Assembly (NCBI GenBank): GCA_027459785.1
Contig: DAIDGU010000057.1
Span: forward strand, 98,150-162,149
Source: Ktedonobacteria bacterium
GTDB lineage: Bacteria; Chloroflexota; Ktedonobacteria; Ktedonobacterales; JACDGC01
Direction: 5' to 3'
Length of the DNA stretch: 64,000 nucleotides
In this document: positions 1 to 8,633 of the stretch, in pieces
Numbering within the stretch: the stretch's first letter is position 1
How the letters are laid out: each line of letters starts with the position of its first letter
Notes under the pieces: generated by a model
What the model was told of the DNA's origin: nothing
Seen by the model: the letters and a program-made list of their open reading frames with translations, nothing else
Database searches by the model: none
Translations under genes and position numbers: made by a program

Positions 1-1
1 C

Positions 2-190
2 GCGTGGGCGCGCGGCGAATTGGAGCGCGCGCGTGTCATCCTGGCCAGCGGGCGCAACGGACCGGGCCGTACCACGCGCCCCATCACCTCCGTCACCGGC
101 AACCTGTGGGCGCAACAACTGGTGGCCGAATGGACCGCTACCGTCGCCCTCCTCGAAAGCCTGCGCGTCGCCACCCCGCAACACGCCTGA
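2..190 (+). CDS. C-terminal fragment of unknown protein
   Basis: An open frame enters from the left edge and ends at a TGA at 188-190, giving about 62 residues of a C-terminus. It ends 25 bases before rsmG on the same strand, so the two are probably cotranscribed. The visible tail contains RTTRPITSV and NLWAQQLVAEW and then a helical stretch. I do not recognise the family. In many bacteria the gene upstream of rsmG is mnmG, but this tail does not look like MnmG. The start lies outside the window. Confidence 0.5.
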   Translation, partial: AWARGELERARVILASGRNGPGRTTRPITSVTGNLWAQQLVAEWTATVALLESLRVATPQHA

Positions 191-215
191 ATCAGCAGAA
201 TGAAGGAACGAACCA

Positions 216-959
216 ATGGATGATCGTGAATTGCTGCGCGCTGCCGCTGCCACCCTGGGCCTGGCGCTCAGCGATGACCAACTCGCGCGGTTCCTCACGT
301 TCCGCGATCTGCTACTGGAGTGGAACGCGCGGATGAACCTGACGGCGATTACGGAGCCGCGCGCCGTGCTGGTGCGCCATTTCGTGGATAGCTTGGCATT
401 CCTAGCCGGTTGCGATCCCGCCACTTTCGACCAGCCGCAGCATGTGCTGGATGTGGGCAGCGGCGCTGGGCTGCCGGGGCTGGCGCTCGCCATCGCGCTG
501 CCGCAGTGGGAAGTTACGTCGCTGGAAGCCACGGGAAAAAAAGTACGTTTTCAAGAAGCGGCCATCACCGCACTGCGGCTGCCCAACGCCCATGCCTTCA
601 TCGGGCGGGCGGAAGAGCGCGCCCATGATCACGCCTGGCGCGGCAGGTGTGATATCGTGACGGCCCGCGCGCTGGCCACACTGCCGACGCTGCTGGAATG
701 GTGTCAGCCCTTCGCCCAGGTGGATGGTATCGTCCTGGCTGCTAAAAAGGGCGATCTGGGCGCGGAACTGGCGCAGGGCGCACACGCGGCGCAGATCCTG
801 GGTGGCGAGCCGCCGGAGGCGCTACCCCTGCCGGCAGCCCTCACCGCGCTCGTGCCGGACCTCGCCGACGGGCGCGTCATCATCCGTGTGCGCCAGCGCC
901 ACCTGAGCGCGTCGCGCTACCCCCGCCCTGGTGCCGCGTCTGTCAAGTCGCCGCTGTGA
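216..959 (+). CDS. rsmG: 16S rRNA (guanine-527-N7)-methyltransferase RsmG
   Basis: RsmG (GidB) uses S-adenosylmethionine to methylate N7 of G527 in 16S rRNA; loss gives low-level streptomycin resistance in other bacteria. The 247-residue length fits the family. An N-terminal helical part contains LLLEWNARMNLTAIT, typical of RsmG, followed by the SAM-binding loop VLDVGSGAGLPGLAL near residues 75-89. The later ARALATLPTLLEW stretch also matches family order. The C-terminal 20 residues or so are basic and probably disordered. The ATG follows a GAAGGAACG-like ribosome site. It lies 25 bases after the partial gene upstream and converges on the DUF58 gene on the other strand. Confidence 0.93.
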   Translation: MDDRELLRAAAATLGLALSDDQLARFLTFRDLLLEWNARMNLTAITEPRAVLVRHFVDSLAFLAGCDPATFDQPQHVLDVGSGAGLPGLALAIALPQWEVTSLEATGKKVRFQEAAITALRLPNAHAFIGRAEERAHDHAWRGRCDIVTARALATLPTLLEWCQPFAQVDGIVLAAKKGDLGAELAQGAHAAQILGGEPPEALPLPAALTALVPDLADGRVIIRVRQRHLSASRYPRPGAASVKSPL

Positions 960-1031
960 CATCTCCCGCGCGTTGCCCCGCGTGTTTCACTGCAACACCA
1001 CTCCCAGCCGCGCGCACCGTGCAGGCGCGCT

Positions 1032-2213
1032 TCAAGCCGTGACGGCGCTGCGGGCGCGGCCTTCCAGGCATTGCATCAGCTCGCCCTGATAGGCCGGATC
1101 GCCCAGCGCGAGCGGGATGGTGACGGTCGGCAAGCCCCACTGCACGGCGGCTGCTTCGGCGGCGACCACCTGCACAATGCGCACCGCTACGCCCTGGCGC
1201 GCTTGCCGCGCCAGCCACGCGCCCCATTTCTCCGGTCCGCTGGCCGTCAGCAGCACAACGGCATGCCCTGGCCCCAGGCGCTGTTGGAGCGGGCCGAACT
1301 GGGTGAGGAGCGTCGCAGCCTGCCCTGCATGCACCTCAGCCAGCGTCTCTTGCAGGCGATATTGCTGCGGCTTGCCGCGTTCGCAGCCCAGGACAGCGGG
1401 GATTTGTCCACTGGCGATGAGGCCGACCCGCAGCTTAGCCTGCTGCAAACTATATATGCCCAATGAGGTTGCCGCCGTCACCAGCAGTTCTTCCACATCC
1501 GCCGGCAGGTCGCCATCCAGATCGAGAGCCAGCCAGAGCGAGGTCTGCACTTCAGGGTCAAAGAGCTTGGTCATCAGTTGGCCCGTGCGGGCGCTGGCCG
1601 GCCAGTGAATCGATGCAATGCTGTCGCCAGCGCTATAATCGCGCACGCTCGTCACCGTCGGCGGCGACTCACCGCGCATGCGCCCCCGCGCCTCGCCCGG
1701 CAAAAAGCCGTCGAGCTTCAGGGCGGAACGAGTGAGCGGCACCCAACGCGGCAACACCAGAATGGAAGCTGCCGCGCCGATGCGCCGTGTCACCGGGAAA
1801 AGGCCCAGCGGATCGCTCATCGTCGCTTCGATGGGACCGACCTGATAGCGCCCGCGTTGGCGGCAGGGGACGGCGATATCCCATGTCACCGAACGGCGCG
1901 CTTTGAGGCTGGTGACATAGCCGCCGGGATGCTCCGGCAGTGTCGTCTGATCGACCACGCGGATCGCCGGAATCGGCAAGATCGAATGGTTGGTCAGGGT
2001 GACTTGTTGCGCATAATCATCGCCCCACATGACGACATCGTCGCCCATCTGGCGCGTGCTGCGCACATCACCGACCGAAAAGAAGCGATAAACGCCGCCG
2101 ATCAGCAACACTGCGATCAGCGCGAGGGCGGCGATCAGCGCGACACGATTGCCCAGCGCCAACCCCAGCCCGCCCGCCAGCACGGCGAGCGTGAACGCCT
2201 GCCACCCGCGCAT
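1032..2213 (-). CDS. DUF58 domain protein
   Basis: A 393-residue membrane-associated protein of the DUF58 family, which commonly sits beside MoxR ATPases and transglutaminase-like membrane proteins. Two N-terminal hydrophobic segments (residues about 4-40) are followed by a beta-rich part and the DUF58 signature near residue 200, SVRDYSAGDSIASIHWPASA. A longer reading frame begins at 2246, but the ATG at 2213 shares bases with the TGA of the MoxR gene (TGATG), which is the usual arrangement for translational coupling, so I chose that start. It is the last gene of a three-gene minus-strand operon. The biochemical role of DUF58 is unknown; vWA-like folds have been proposed for it. Confidence 0.85.
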   Translation of the reverse strand: MRGWQAFTLAVLAGGLGLALGNRVALIAALALIAVLLIGGVYRFFSVGDVRSTRQMGDDVVMWGDDYAQQVTLTNHSILPIPAIRVVDQTTLPEHPGGYVTSLKARRSVTWDIAVPCRQRGRYQVGPIEATMSDPLGLFPVTRRIGAAASILVLPRWVPLTRSALKLDGFLPGEARGRMRGESPPTVTSVRDYSAGDSIASIHWPASARTGQLMTKLFDPEVQTSLWLALDLDGDLPADVEELLVTAATSLGIYSLQQAKLRVGLIASGQIPAVLGCERGKPQQYRLQETLAEVHAGQAATLLTQFGPLQQRLGPGHAVVLLTASGPEKWGAWLARQARQGVAVRIVQVVAAEAAAVQWGLPTVTIPLALGDPAYQGELMQCLEGRARSAVTA

Positions 2214-3217
2214 CAGCGGCCCCCTCGCGCGGCCAACCCGGCCCACGACCCCGTCACCGGCACCTGGCCGACGATCTCTTCCAAGATTTTCGCCGCCGTC
2301 TTGCGCCGCAGGTCGGCTTCGGGATGGAGCACCAGCCGGTGCGCGCCCACCGGGATCACCACTTGCTGGATGTCATCGGGCCGCACATGGTCGAAGCCGT
2401 TGAAGACCGCCCATGCCTGTGCGGCTTGCTTCACCGACAGCCCAGCGCGCGGGCTGAGGCCCAGCAGGATGTCGGGGTGGGCGCGCGTCGCCTGAAGCAG
2501 CGCGATCAGGTAGTCTTCCGCTTCGGAACCAAAATAGACCTGGGCGATGCTCTGGCGCATGGCGAAGATCTCCGGCGCATGCACCACCGGCGCGAGGGAT
2601 CTATTCTGCGCGTTCGCATCCATACGCCAGGTGGGTGCCGACCAGGTATGCAGCAATTGTTTTTCACCGGCGGGCGAGGGATAGCCCAGATGCACGCGCA
2701 CAAAGAAGCGATCCAGCGCGGCTTCGGGCAGGGGAAAGGTGCCTTCCAGTTCAATCGGGTTCTGGGTGGCCAGCACCACGAACGGGCGCGGCAGGGGATG
2801 CGCCACGCCATCAATGGTGATCTGCCCCTCTTCCATCGCTTCCAGCAGGGCGGATTGCGTTTTGGCCGGCGCGCGGTTCAGTTCGTCGAAAAGGACGCAT
2901 TGCCCGAAGATCGGCCCCGGCACGAAGTGAAATTCGCTCGTGCGTGCATCCCAGATCGACGCGCCTGTGATCTCCGCCGGCAGGCGATCCGGCGTCCCCT
3001 GGATGCGCCGGAACTCCAGGCCCAACACCTGCGCCAGCGCGCGGGCCAGCGTCGTTTTGCCCACGCCGGGGACATCCTCGATCAACACATGCCCGCCGCA
3101 CACCACCGCCAGCACCGCATGGCGGATCGCCAGCGCATTATCAATCACGGCGGCCTGCAATGCGCGCTCGATGGCGGCCACCTGTTGTGTGACCTGCTGC
3201 AAATTGCCTTCGCTCAT
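2213..3217 (-). CDS. MoxR family AAA+ ATPase
   Basis: A 334-residue AAA+ ATPase of the MoxR/RavA group, thought to act as a chaperone-like factor in assembly of protein complexes. Walker A is IEDVPGVGKTTLA near residues 47-59, Walker B is CVLFDELNRAP near 107-117, sensor 1 lies around ATQNPIELEGTFPLPEAALDRF, and the C-terminal lid contains GLSPRAG. All key residues are present. It starts 9 bases after the transglutaminase-like gene stops and overlaps the DUF58 start, so the three form one operon. The combination MoxR, DUF58 and TgpA-like membrane protein is common in bacteria. Confidence 0.93.
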   Translation of the reverse strand: MSEGNLQQVTQQVAAIERALQAAVIDNALAIRHAVLAVVCGGHVLIEDVPGVGKTTLARALAQVLGLEFRRIQGTPDRLPAEITGASIWDARTSEFHFVPGPIFGQCVLFDELNRAPAKTQSALLEAMEEGQITIDGVAHPLPRPFVVLATQNPIELEGTFPLPEAALDRFFVRVHLGYPSPAGEKQLLHTWSAPTWRMDANAQNRSLAPVVHAPEIFAMRQSIAQVYFGSEAEDYLIALLQATRAHPDILLGLSPRAGLSVKQAAQAWAVFNGFDHVRPDDIQQVVIPVGAHRLVLHPEADLRRKTAAKILEEIVGQVPVTGSWAGLAARGGR

Positions 3218-3226
3218 AAAAAACTG

Positions 3227-5383
3227 CTACCCTTTCGTCGCTGTGTCATGCTGGGCAATATCGTGATTCCGCCGCCAGGGGCGGTTGATGACCAGTTGCC
3301 AGAGCCGCTGGCTCAGGCGCTGCCAGGCTTCGCCCACCGGCGGCAATCCGCCGCGCCGGTCCGGCGGCCCATAGACGAAGCGCTCATACGTGCGATTCAG
3401 CGTGGCCAGTGTCTCACGCTGCTCCGGCACGTAAGCCGCCACCTTTGCCGTCGCCTGGCTGGCCGTGTCGCTGCGCTGCAAACGAATGCCGGCCAACTGC
3501 GCGAGCAGCGCGATGCGCGCGAAGAGGCGTGCCAGCGGTGTGAGTTGCCGTCCGAACCGCGCCCATTGCAGCGCCAATGCCAGCGCGCCCGCCGTCAGCA
3601 GCAATAACAAGAAGATGCCGATCAGCACCAGCCATCCCGCCGCGCTGCCCGCGTTGGCCGCGTTCGGTGCCGGGTGGACGTTGACCGGCTGCGGCGTGGG
3701 ATGGGCGACGGGCGTCGCTTGCGGCGGCGCGGGCGTCGTATCATAAATGATCGTGCCAGGCACCGTGATCTGTTGGACGGTCGAGGCCGGGAACAGGTCC
3801 AACCACCCCATGCCGGGGATCGCCAGTTGCGCCCACACCGTAGCATCGGTGGCACGCACCACATAGCTTTGCCGCTGCGCATCATATTTGCCCGGCAGAT
3901 AGCCTTCCGCCAGGCGTAATGGCAGGCCGATGGCGCGTCCCATCAGGATATACGCCGTTGTCCAAAGCAGGACATTGCCACGTTTAGCCTGCAAGAACCA
4001 CTGGATCGGATCGACATTAGCCGGCGGGACCGCCTTAGCATCCAGCGTGAAACCGTGCGTATACATGGCGTCGATGATGGCGCGGGCGCGTTGCGCCGGG
4101 GTCGTCGCGTGGCCGGCGAGGGCGAGCGCCGTGGCGCTTAACTCCGCCTGCAAGCTGGCGGGGGTGGCCAGCATTCGCTGCGTGATGGCATCCGGTAATG
4201 AACCAGCGCCGACGGCATCGTCAGGGATAACCACCGCCGTCTCTGTATAGGTCGTCCCCGGCCCCACTGTTCCCCCGGCTTGCCAGGCCGCGACCGACAA
4301 CACGCCCGGCTGATCTGTGCCGATAACCTGGGCCTGCGCCGGCACCGAAAACGCCACTGGTTGATCGAAGCCCAATAACGGAATGCCATTGCTGGCGGAG
4401 GGGAGCGCCTGGATCGTGATCGCCGCGCGCAACGTATTATTCGCGGTGATGGGCGGCGTAGTGACCGTTTGCAACGGCACATCCCTGGATTGGCCTTGCG
4501 ACCAAACTCCGGCGGCATAGGTATCCAGCGTCGTTCCCAGTAAAGGCGGAATGAACTTGGTGCCGCTGGTGATCCGGTAGGTCAGGATGATCTGCTGGTT
4601 GGTGACATCCGGCGCGTTCAAAGGCAGGCGCGAACTCAGCAGCACGACCGGCGTACCATTCGGCGCATCGTAGTTGAGTACTCCGTTATGGAAAAGTTGC
4701 GCCCACCAGCGATTCAAGGGAACCAGGCTCAGCGGGGTCAAACCCAGCAGCGCCACGACCAGGCTCAGCGTGACGATGGCGCGGGCCGAGGGCCATAGCA
4801 CGGGGCCGATCTGTTCGAGGTGGCGCGCACGCCACAGGCGCACTTCGCCGCGCAGGTGAAAGAGGCCGAGGATGGTCAGTGAGAGCGCCATCATCCAGAC
4901 CACTTGCCAGATCCGCACGGGGGTGAGAACGCCGTTGAGTGATGCAACCAACGTCAGCCAAACCAAACCGATTGCCAGCCACATCTGTTTGCCACGAAAG
5001 ACGAGCCAGGGGAGCGTCGCGCCCAACAACGCCAGATAGCCACCAAGCAGATCAGTGACGAGTGCAGGTGTACTCCCCGGCGTGCCGTTGTGACTGGCGA
5101 ACACCGCCCCCAACCCACCCGCGCCAGCCAGGAGCGGGACCATCACCAGCGGCGGCCACCACCAGCGCACGGGCAAGCGTGGCACCAGCGCCATCACGCC
5201 GATGAGGATGCCCCCGCTCAGGGCGAGGGGTATGTACCAGCGCGGGAGCGTCTGCGCCCACGGCAACGCCTGGATCGCCAGCACCACTGGCACGAGCAGC
5301 AAGCCCCCCAGCCCCCCGATCACGATGTCGAGTGGCCAGGTCATGCGGCGGTCGTTCGGCGTTGCCGTTTGACTGGTTGCCAC
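3227..5383 (-). CDS. TgpA-like transglutaminase-fold membrane protein with degenerate active site
   Basis: A 718-residue membrane protein with about six to seven N-terminal transmembrane segments (residues 15-200), a large extracytoplasmic part, a C-terminal membrane segment (GWLVLIGIFLLLLL) and a cytoplasmic tail. The region around residues 440-530 aligns with transglutaminase-like domains (GRAIGLPLRLAEGYLPG, then GMGWLDLFPAS). The usual catalytic cysteine position reads RGNVLLWTTA (Val471) and the usual catalytic histidine position reads DATVWAQ (Thr515), so the thiol triad seems lost. A frame open from 5407 exists, but AAAGGAG lies six bases before the GTG at 5383, which I take as the start. 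First gene of the MoxR/DUF58 operon. Confidence 0.82.
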   Translation of the reverse strand: MATSQTATPNDRRMTWPLDIVIGGLGGLLLVPVVLAIQALPWAQTLPRWYIPLALSGGILIGVMALVPRLPVRWWWPPLVMVPLLAGAGGLGAVFASHNGTPGSTPALVTDLLGGYLALLGATLPWLVFRGKQMWLAIGLVWLTLVASLNGVLTPVRIWQVVWMMALSLTILGLFHLRGEVRLWRARHLEQIGPVLWPSARAIVTLSLVVALLGLTPLSLVPLNRWWAQLFHNGVLNYDAPNGTPVVLLSSRLPLNAPDVTNQQIILTYRITSGTKFIPPLLGTTLDTYAAGVWSQGQSRDVPLQTVTTPPITANNTLRAAITIQALPSASNGIPLLGFDQPVAFSVPAQAQVIGTDQPGVLSVAAWQAGGTVGPGTTYTETAVVIPDDAVGAGSLPDAITQRMLATPASLQAELSATALALAGHATTPAQRARAIIDAMYTHGFTLDAKAVPPANVDPIQWFLQAKRGNVLLWTTAYILMGRAIGLPLRLAEGYLPGKYDAQRQSYVVRATDATVWAQLAIPGMGWLDLFPASTVQQITVPGTIIYDTTPAPPQATPVAHPTPQPVNVHPAPNAANAGSAAGWLVLIGIFLLLLLTAGALALALQWARFGRQLTPLARLFARIALLAQLAGIRLQRSDTASQATAKVAAYVPEQRETLATLNRTYERFVYGPPDRRGGLPPVGEAWQRLSQRLWQLVINRPWRRNHDIAQHDTATKG

Positions 5384-5434
5384 GAGATACTCCTTTCGCT
5401 GTTCCATCCGATGCCAGACGGTTGCTTTGACGCG

Positions 5435-6661
5435 CTAATGCCAACTGCCGCAGACCCAAACGGGCGAGCCGCCGTTGCGCGAATAGCTGGCACAACTGCG
5501 CGCCGACGTGCCGGGCGGCGAGAATACCATGTTGGTGTACCAGTTCGTCTGGCCCGCCGCGTTCTCAACGAGCTTATAGGCCTGGCTGTCGCACTGGCTG
5601 GAATTGCTGTTGCAATAGCTGGCGCTGTGATTGGCCGCTTCGATCACGACCTGGGAGAGATACGTCCCCCCACCGGCGGCGAAGGCTTGCGTCCAGTTAG
5701 ACTCACACTGGGTGTTGTACCAGTTCTTGAAATAGTTGCCCCCACTGTAGTATGTCGTCTCCTGCACATAGGCGGGCGACAGGCAATTATGGCCCCCTGA
5801 TGTCTGCGATGTCGGATCGACGTTATCGCAATTGCTGTAACTGGGATTGTTATAACAGGCCGTTGCGGTCGGCGGCGGAGTGGGCGTGGGCGTGGGCGTC
5901 GGTGGCACCGGCGTGGCCGTTGGCGGTATGGGTGTCGCGGTGGGCGGGATCGGCGTCGCCGTCGGCGGTATGGGCGTGGCTGTCGGTGGCACGGACGTCG
6001 CCGTTGGCGGTACGGGTGTCGCCGTCGGTGGCACGGGCGTGGCTGTTGGTGGCACCGGCGTGGCCGTCGCAGGTTCGTGCGTCGGCGGCACAGCGGTAGC
6101 TGGCACAGGAGTTCCGGTCGTCGCGACGCGCGTCGGTGTGGGCGCTTTTCCTGGTCCCACGGCTGGTTTAGGCGTGGCGGTCGGGCGCGGCTGATGCGGC
6201 GTCGGTGACAGCGGCGGCTGGTGAATGATGGAAGGGACGGAGGCCGTTACCTTGACATAGCGCACGCCGGTGGTATAGCCGAAGCCTGGATTCTGCGCGA
6301 AGGGATTGAATAATAAAAAGACCGAGAGCATCAGGACGATGGTGGCAATGCCGACCAGGCACAACGTCATCACCTGGGCGCGCTGCTCTTGCTGATGGAC
6401 GAGCATGCGCGGCGCCACGCCACTGCCCGAAAACCGTTGTACGGCGCGTCCGATGGCTTGTCCGCCGCCCGCCAGCGTCGGCACGCCGTCCGGCATACGC
6501 TGCGAGCCAAGGCGCGCTTCCGAAAGGCGCTGCACAATCGGGTTGCTGAAGCTGGCGGCCCTGGCGAGCGACGTGGCAAGCGGCGGCGCTTTGTCGCTGG
6601 GAAATGTTGGTTGCGACCCACTCACCGGCTCTTCGTCATAGCGATGCTGGGGGAAGGACAT
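5435..6661 (-). CDS. Membrane-anchored DUF2690-like protein with PTATP repeat linker
   Basis: A 408-residue protein with three parts. Residues 1-115 are a cytoplasmic low-complexity head. One transmembrane segment follows ([19 protein letters not shown], about 117-140). Then comes an extracytoplasmic linker of about 100 residues built of repeated TATPVPP / TATPIPP units. The C-terminal 140 residues are cysteine-, asparagine- and tyrosine-rich ([41 protein letters not shown]). This pattern resembles the DUF2690/YjfA family of secreted actinobacterial proteins with paired cysteines; the assignment is mine. Function unknown, probably exposed at the cell surface. A strong promoter lies at 6797-6825. 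Confidence 0.75.
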   Translation of the reverse strand: MSFPQHRYDEEPVSGSQPTFPSDKAPPLATSLARAASFSNPIVQRLSEARLGSQRMPDGVPTLAGGGQAIGRAVQRFSGSGVAPRMLVHQQEQRAQVMTLCLVGIATIVLMLSVFLLFNPFAQNPGFGYTTGVRYVKVTASVPSIIHQPPLSPTPHQPRPTATPKPAVGPGKAPTPTRVATTGTPVPATAVPPTHEPATATPVPPTATPVPPTATPVPPTATSVPPTATPIPPTATPIPPTATPIPPTATPVPPTPTPTPTPPPTATACYNNPSYSNCDNVDPTSQTSGGHNCLSPAYVQETTYYSGGNYFKNWYNTQCESNWTQAFAAGGGTYLSQVVIEAANHSASYCNSNSSQCDSQAYKLVENAAGQTNWYTNMVFSPPGTSARSCASYSRNGGSPVWVCGSWH

Positions 6662-6796
6662 GACGGCACTCGACCTCTTTCGCTTGATGACGGCCCCGCG
6701 ACGCTGGGCCTGCGCGCCTTTGCCCTGTGGCTGTCGTCCGTGTATTCAGCCTATAAAGCACTGGCGCGTTTAAGCCCTCACCTGCCTTACAAACCA

Positions 6797-6825
6797 AGTA
6801 TACAGACGCCCCCTCTGTTTGTCAA
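6797..6825 (-). promoter_or_regulatory. Sigma-70 type promoter for the DUF2690-like gene
   Basis: On the minus strand TTGACA (825-820 end of the box) is followed by a 17-base spacer and TATACT. Transcription would start near 6790, leaving an untranslated leader of about 130 bases before the gene at 6661. Confidence 0.75.
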
Positions 6826-6867
6826 TCGCTTCTTCCCGCCGGATCGCCCATATGGTGGCTTCTGGGG

Positions 6868-6897
6868 TTGCGGCATCTTGCTGTTGTCTTGTACACT
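6868..6897 (+). promoter_or_regulatory. Probable promoter for the vWA-kinase pair
   Basis: TTGCGG, 18 bases, TACACT. It sits about 35-45 bases before the start codon of the vWA gene and is divergent from the promoter at 6797-6825. Confidence 0.5.
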
Positions 6898-6939
6898 GTG
6901 GGAGCGCATGCGCGCGAGTACGAGAGAGGAGCGGGCAGG

Positions 6940-7686
6940 ATGTATACCCAGGCGGCAAGCGCGATCACCCCAGCTCTGATCATCTATCTGATCGATGCCA
7001 GCGGCTCGATGGATGAGCCGCTGGGCGCGGCAACCAAGATGGCGCTGGTCCAGCAGGCATTAGCTGCCGCGCTGAAAGATATGGCGCGGCGTTCGATGCG
7101 CGGCGGCACCTTGCAGCGCCGCTATAAGATCGCGCTGCTGGCTTACAATGCCGAGGTCAACGATCTGCTGGGGGGTGTGCGCGACCTCGCCGACGTGCTG
7201 CAAGCGGGGTTGCCGTCCATCGTGCCGGAAGGCGTCACCGATACCGCTGCCGGCTTCACTGCCGTCGAACGCCTGATCGATATGCATCTCCCTGCGTTGC
7301 AGGACTGTCCCGCGCCGCTCATCTGCCACCTGACCGACGGGCAATTCACCACGGCGGACCCCACGCCCATCGTGAAGCGCCTGCGCGCGCTGAGCGTGCG
7401 CGACGGACCGGTACTCATCGAAAATATCTACGTCGCGCAGGATATGCTGCGCACGCCGGTGGACGATTGGCAGGCGTGGCAAGGGGTGCTGCGCCCTGGC
7501 GACCTCGTGGATGAGTATGCACGCTTTCTGTTGCGCCTCTCGTCGCCGATCCCTGATAGCTACCGCGAGAATATCAACAGCTATGGCTACCATCTGGCGC
7601 CGGGCGCGGCGCTGTTCTTCCCCGGCGCGCACAGCGAGCTGATGCGAATGGCCTTCGCCATTTCGACCGCCACGCAGATGAAGTGA
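6940..7686 (+). CDS. von Willebrand factor A domain protein (TerY-like)
   Basis: A 248-residue cytoplasmic vWA domain protein. The metal-ion-dependent adhesion site is intact: DASGSM near residues 22-27, a threonine in the GVTDTAAGF loop, and the aspartate in HLTDGQF. It resembles TerY-type vWA proteins, which in other bacteria are found with a protein kinase and a PP2C phosphatase; here only the kinase-like gene follows, nine bases downstream. The start at 6940 was preferred over an in-frame upstream ATG at 6868 because the latter would lie inside the promoter and lacks a ribosome site, while GAGAGGAGCGGGCAGG precedes 6940. Confidence 0.85.
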   Translation: MYTQAASAITPALIIYLIDASGSMDEPLGAATKMALVQQALAAALKDMARRSMRGGTLQRRYKIALLAYNAEVNDLLGGVRDLADVLQAGLPSIVPEGVTDTAAGFTAVERLIDMHLPALQDCPAPLICHLTDGQFTTADPTPIVKRLRALSVRDGPVLIENIYVAQDMLRTPVDDWQAWQGVLRPGDLVDEYARFLLRLSSPIPDSYRENINSYGYHLAPGAALFFPGAHSELMRMAFAISTATQMK

Positions 7687-7695
7687 TGGTGTCTG

Positions 7696-8622
7696 ATGCA
7701 TGCTTTTCAGCCCACGCCGGAGATGCTCATCACTGTTGGCACAGCCACCTATCGCTTCGTGCCACATCCCCTGCTGCCGCCGGAGTTGGCCGAGGTCATG
7801 GTGATCGAAGGCAGCGAGGCGCTCATCTACCAGATCCAGGATGTGCGTTCCGGTGAACTGCTGGCGCTCAAGCTCCTGAAAGATCCCTATCAGGGGCCAC
7901 ACATCGCGTACAGCCTGGCCGCGCTCGCGCCGCTGGCCGCGTTGCCAGGGATGCGCGCGGCGCAACGGCTCCTGCTGACGCCGGCGCGCTATCCCGCCCT
8001 GCTCGCCGACCAACCCGCGCTGGCGGGCGCGCTCCTGTCGCCCTGGCTGCCGGGCATGACCTGGGCCAGCCTGCTGGCCCAGCCGGCCTCTCGCGCCGCG
8101 TTGCCGCACGCCCCTATGCTGCGCCTGGCCCAGCAGACGGCACGCCTCCTCGCCACCTGGGAAGCCGCCGACCTGGCGCACACCGATATCGCCGGCGGCA
8201 ATGTCATCATCGCGCCCGACTTCGCTGGTGTGGCCCTGCTCGATCTCGAACGCATCTACGGTCCCCAGGCACCGATGCCCACGCGGCTCAGCCTGGGGTC
8301 GCCCGGCTACCAGCATCCGCGTCTGGGCGCGCAGGGCCAGTGGTGCGCGGCGGGCGACCGCTTCGCGGGCGCGCTCCTGCTCACCGAACTGCTGGTCTGC
8401 GCCGCCGCCCCCGTGCAAGCGCAACTGCACCCAGAGGCCGAAACGCTCTTCCTGCCCCACGAGGTCGCCGCGCTCGACACGCCCAAATGGTCCGCTGTGC
8501 GCGACGCGCTGTGGGCGCGCTGCCCCGACGCGCTCACCCTCTTCGACCTCGCCTGGACCTCGGCTGATCTGGACGACTGCCCCCCCCTGGCCGCCTGGCA
8601 CGAGGCGCTGGGGGGTGGGTAG
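7696..8622 (+). CDS. Protein kinase-like protein
   Basis: A 308-residue soluble protein with a Ser/Thr kinase-like fold. The VAIK-type lysine is seen in LLALKLLKD (around residue 56). The catalytic loop is HTDIAGGNVII, keeping the HxDxxxxN pattern, and the metal-binding DFG position reads LLDLER, that is DLE. The activation-loop region SLGSPGYQHP matches the GTxxYxxPE region of bacterial kinases. It is cotranscribed with the vWA gene. Whether it still phosphorylates cannot be told; the catalytic Asp, Asn and metal-binding Asp are all present. It is convergent with the immunity gene at 8634-9047, so it is not in the same transcript as the type VII-like locus. Confidence 0.78.
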   Translation: MHAFQPTPEMLITVGTATYRFVPHPLLPPELAEVMVIEGSEALIYQIQDVRSGELLALKLLKDPYQGPHIAYSLAALAPLAALPGMRAAQRLLLTPARYPALLADQPALAGALLSPWLPGMTWASLLAQPASRAALPHAPMLRLAQQTARLLATWEAADLAHTDIAGGNVIIAPDFAGVALLDLERIYGPQAPMPTRLSLGSPGYQHPRLGAQGQWCAAGDRFAGALLLTELLVCAAAPVQAQLHPEAETLFLPHEVAALDTPKWSAVRDALWARCPDALTLFDLAWTSADLDDCPPLAAWHEALGGG

Positions 8623-8633
8623 TATTGGCACAT

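Noticed and set aside
2324-3607. Long plus-strand frame (427 residues) opposite the MoxR and transglutaminase-like genes
   Set aside because: Rich in Arg, Gln and His with no family features; it is the antisense shadow of the real genes, as expected in GC-rich DNA.
5880-6194. Plus-strand frame rich in VAVGGTG repeats, resembling a PE-PGRS or PPE-type repeat protein
   Set aside because: It is the reverse reading of the TATPVPP linker of the DUF2690-like protein; no ribosome site.
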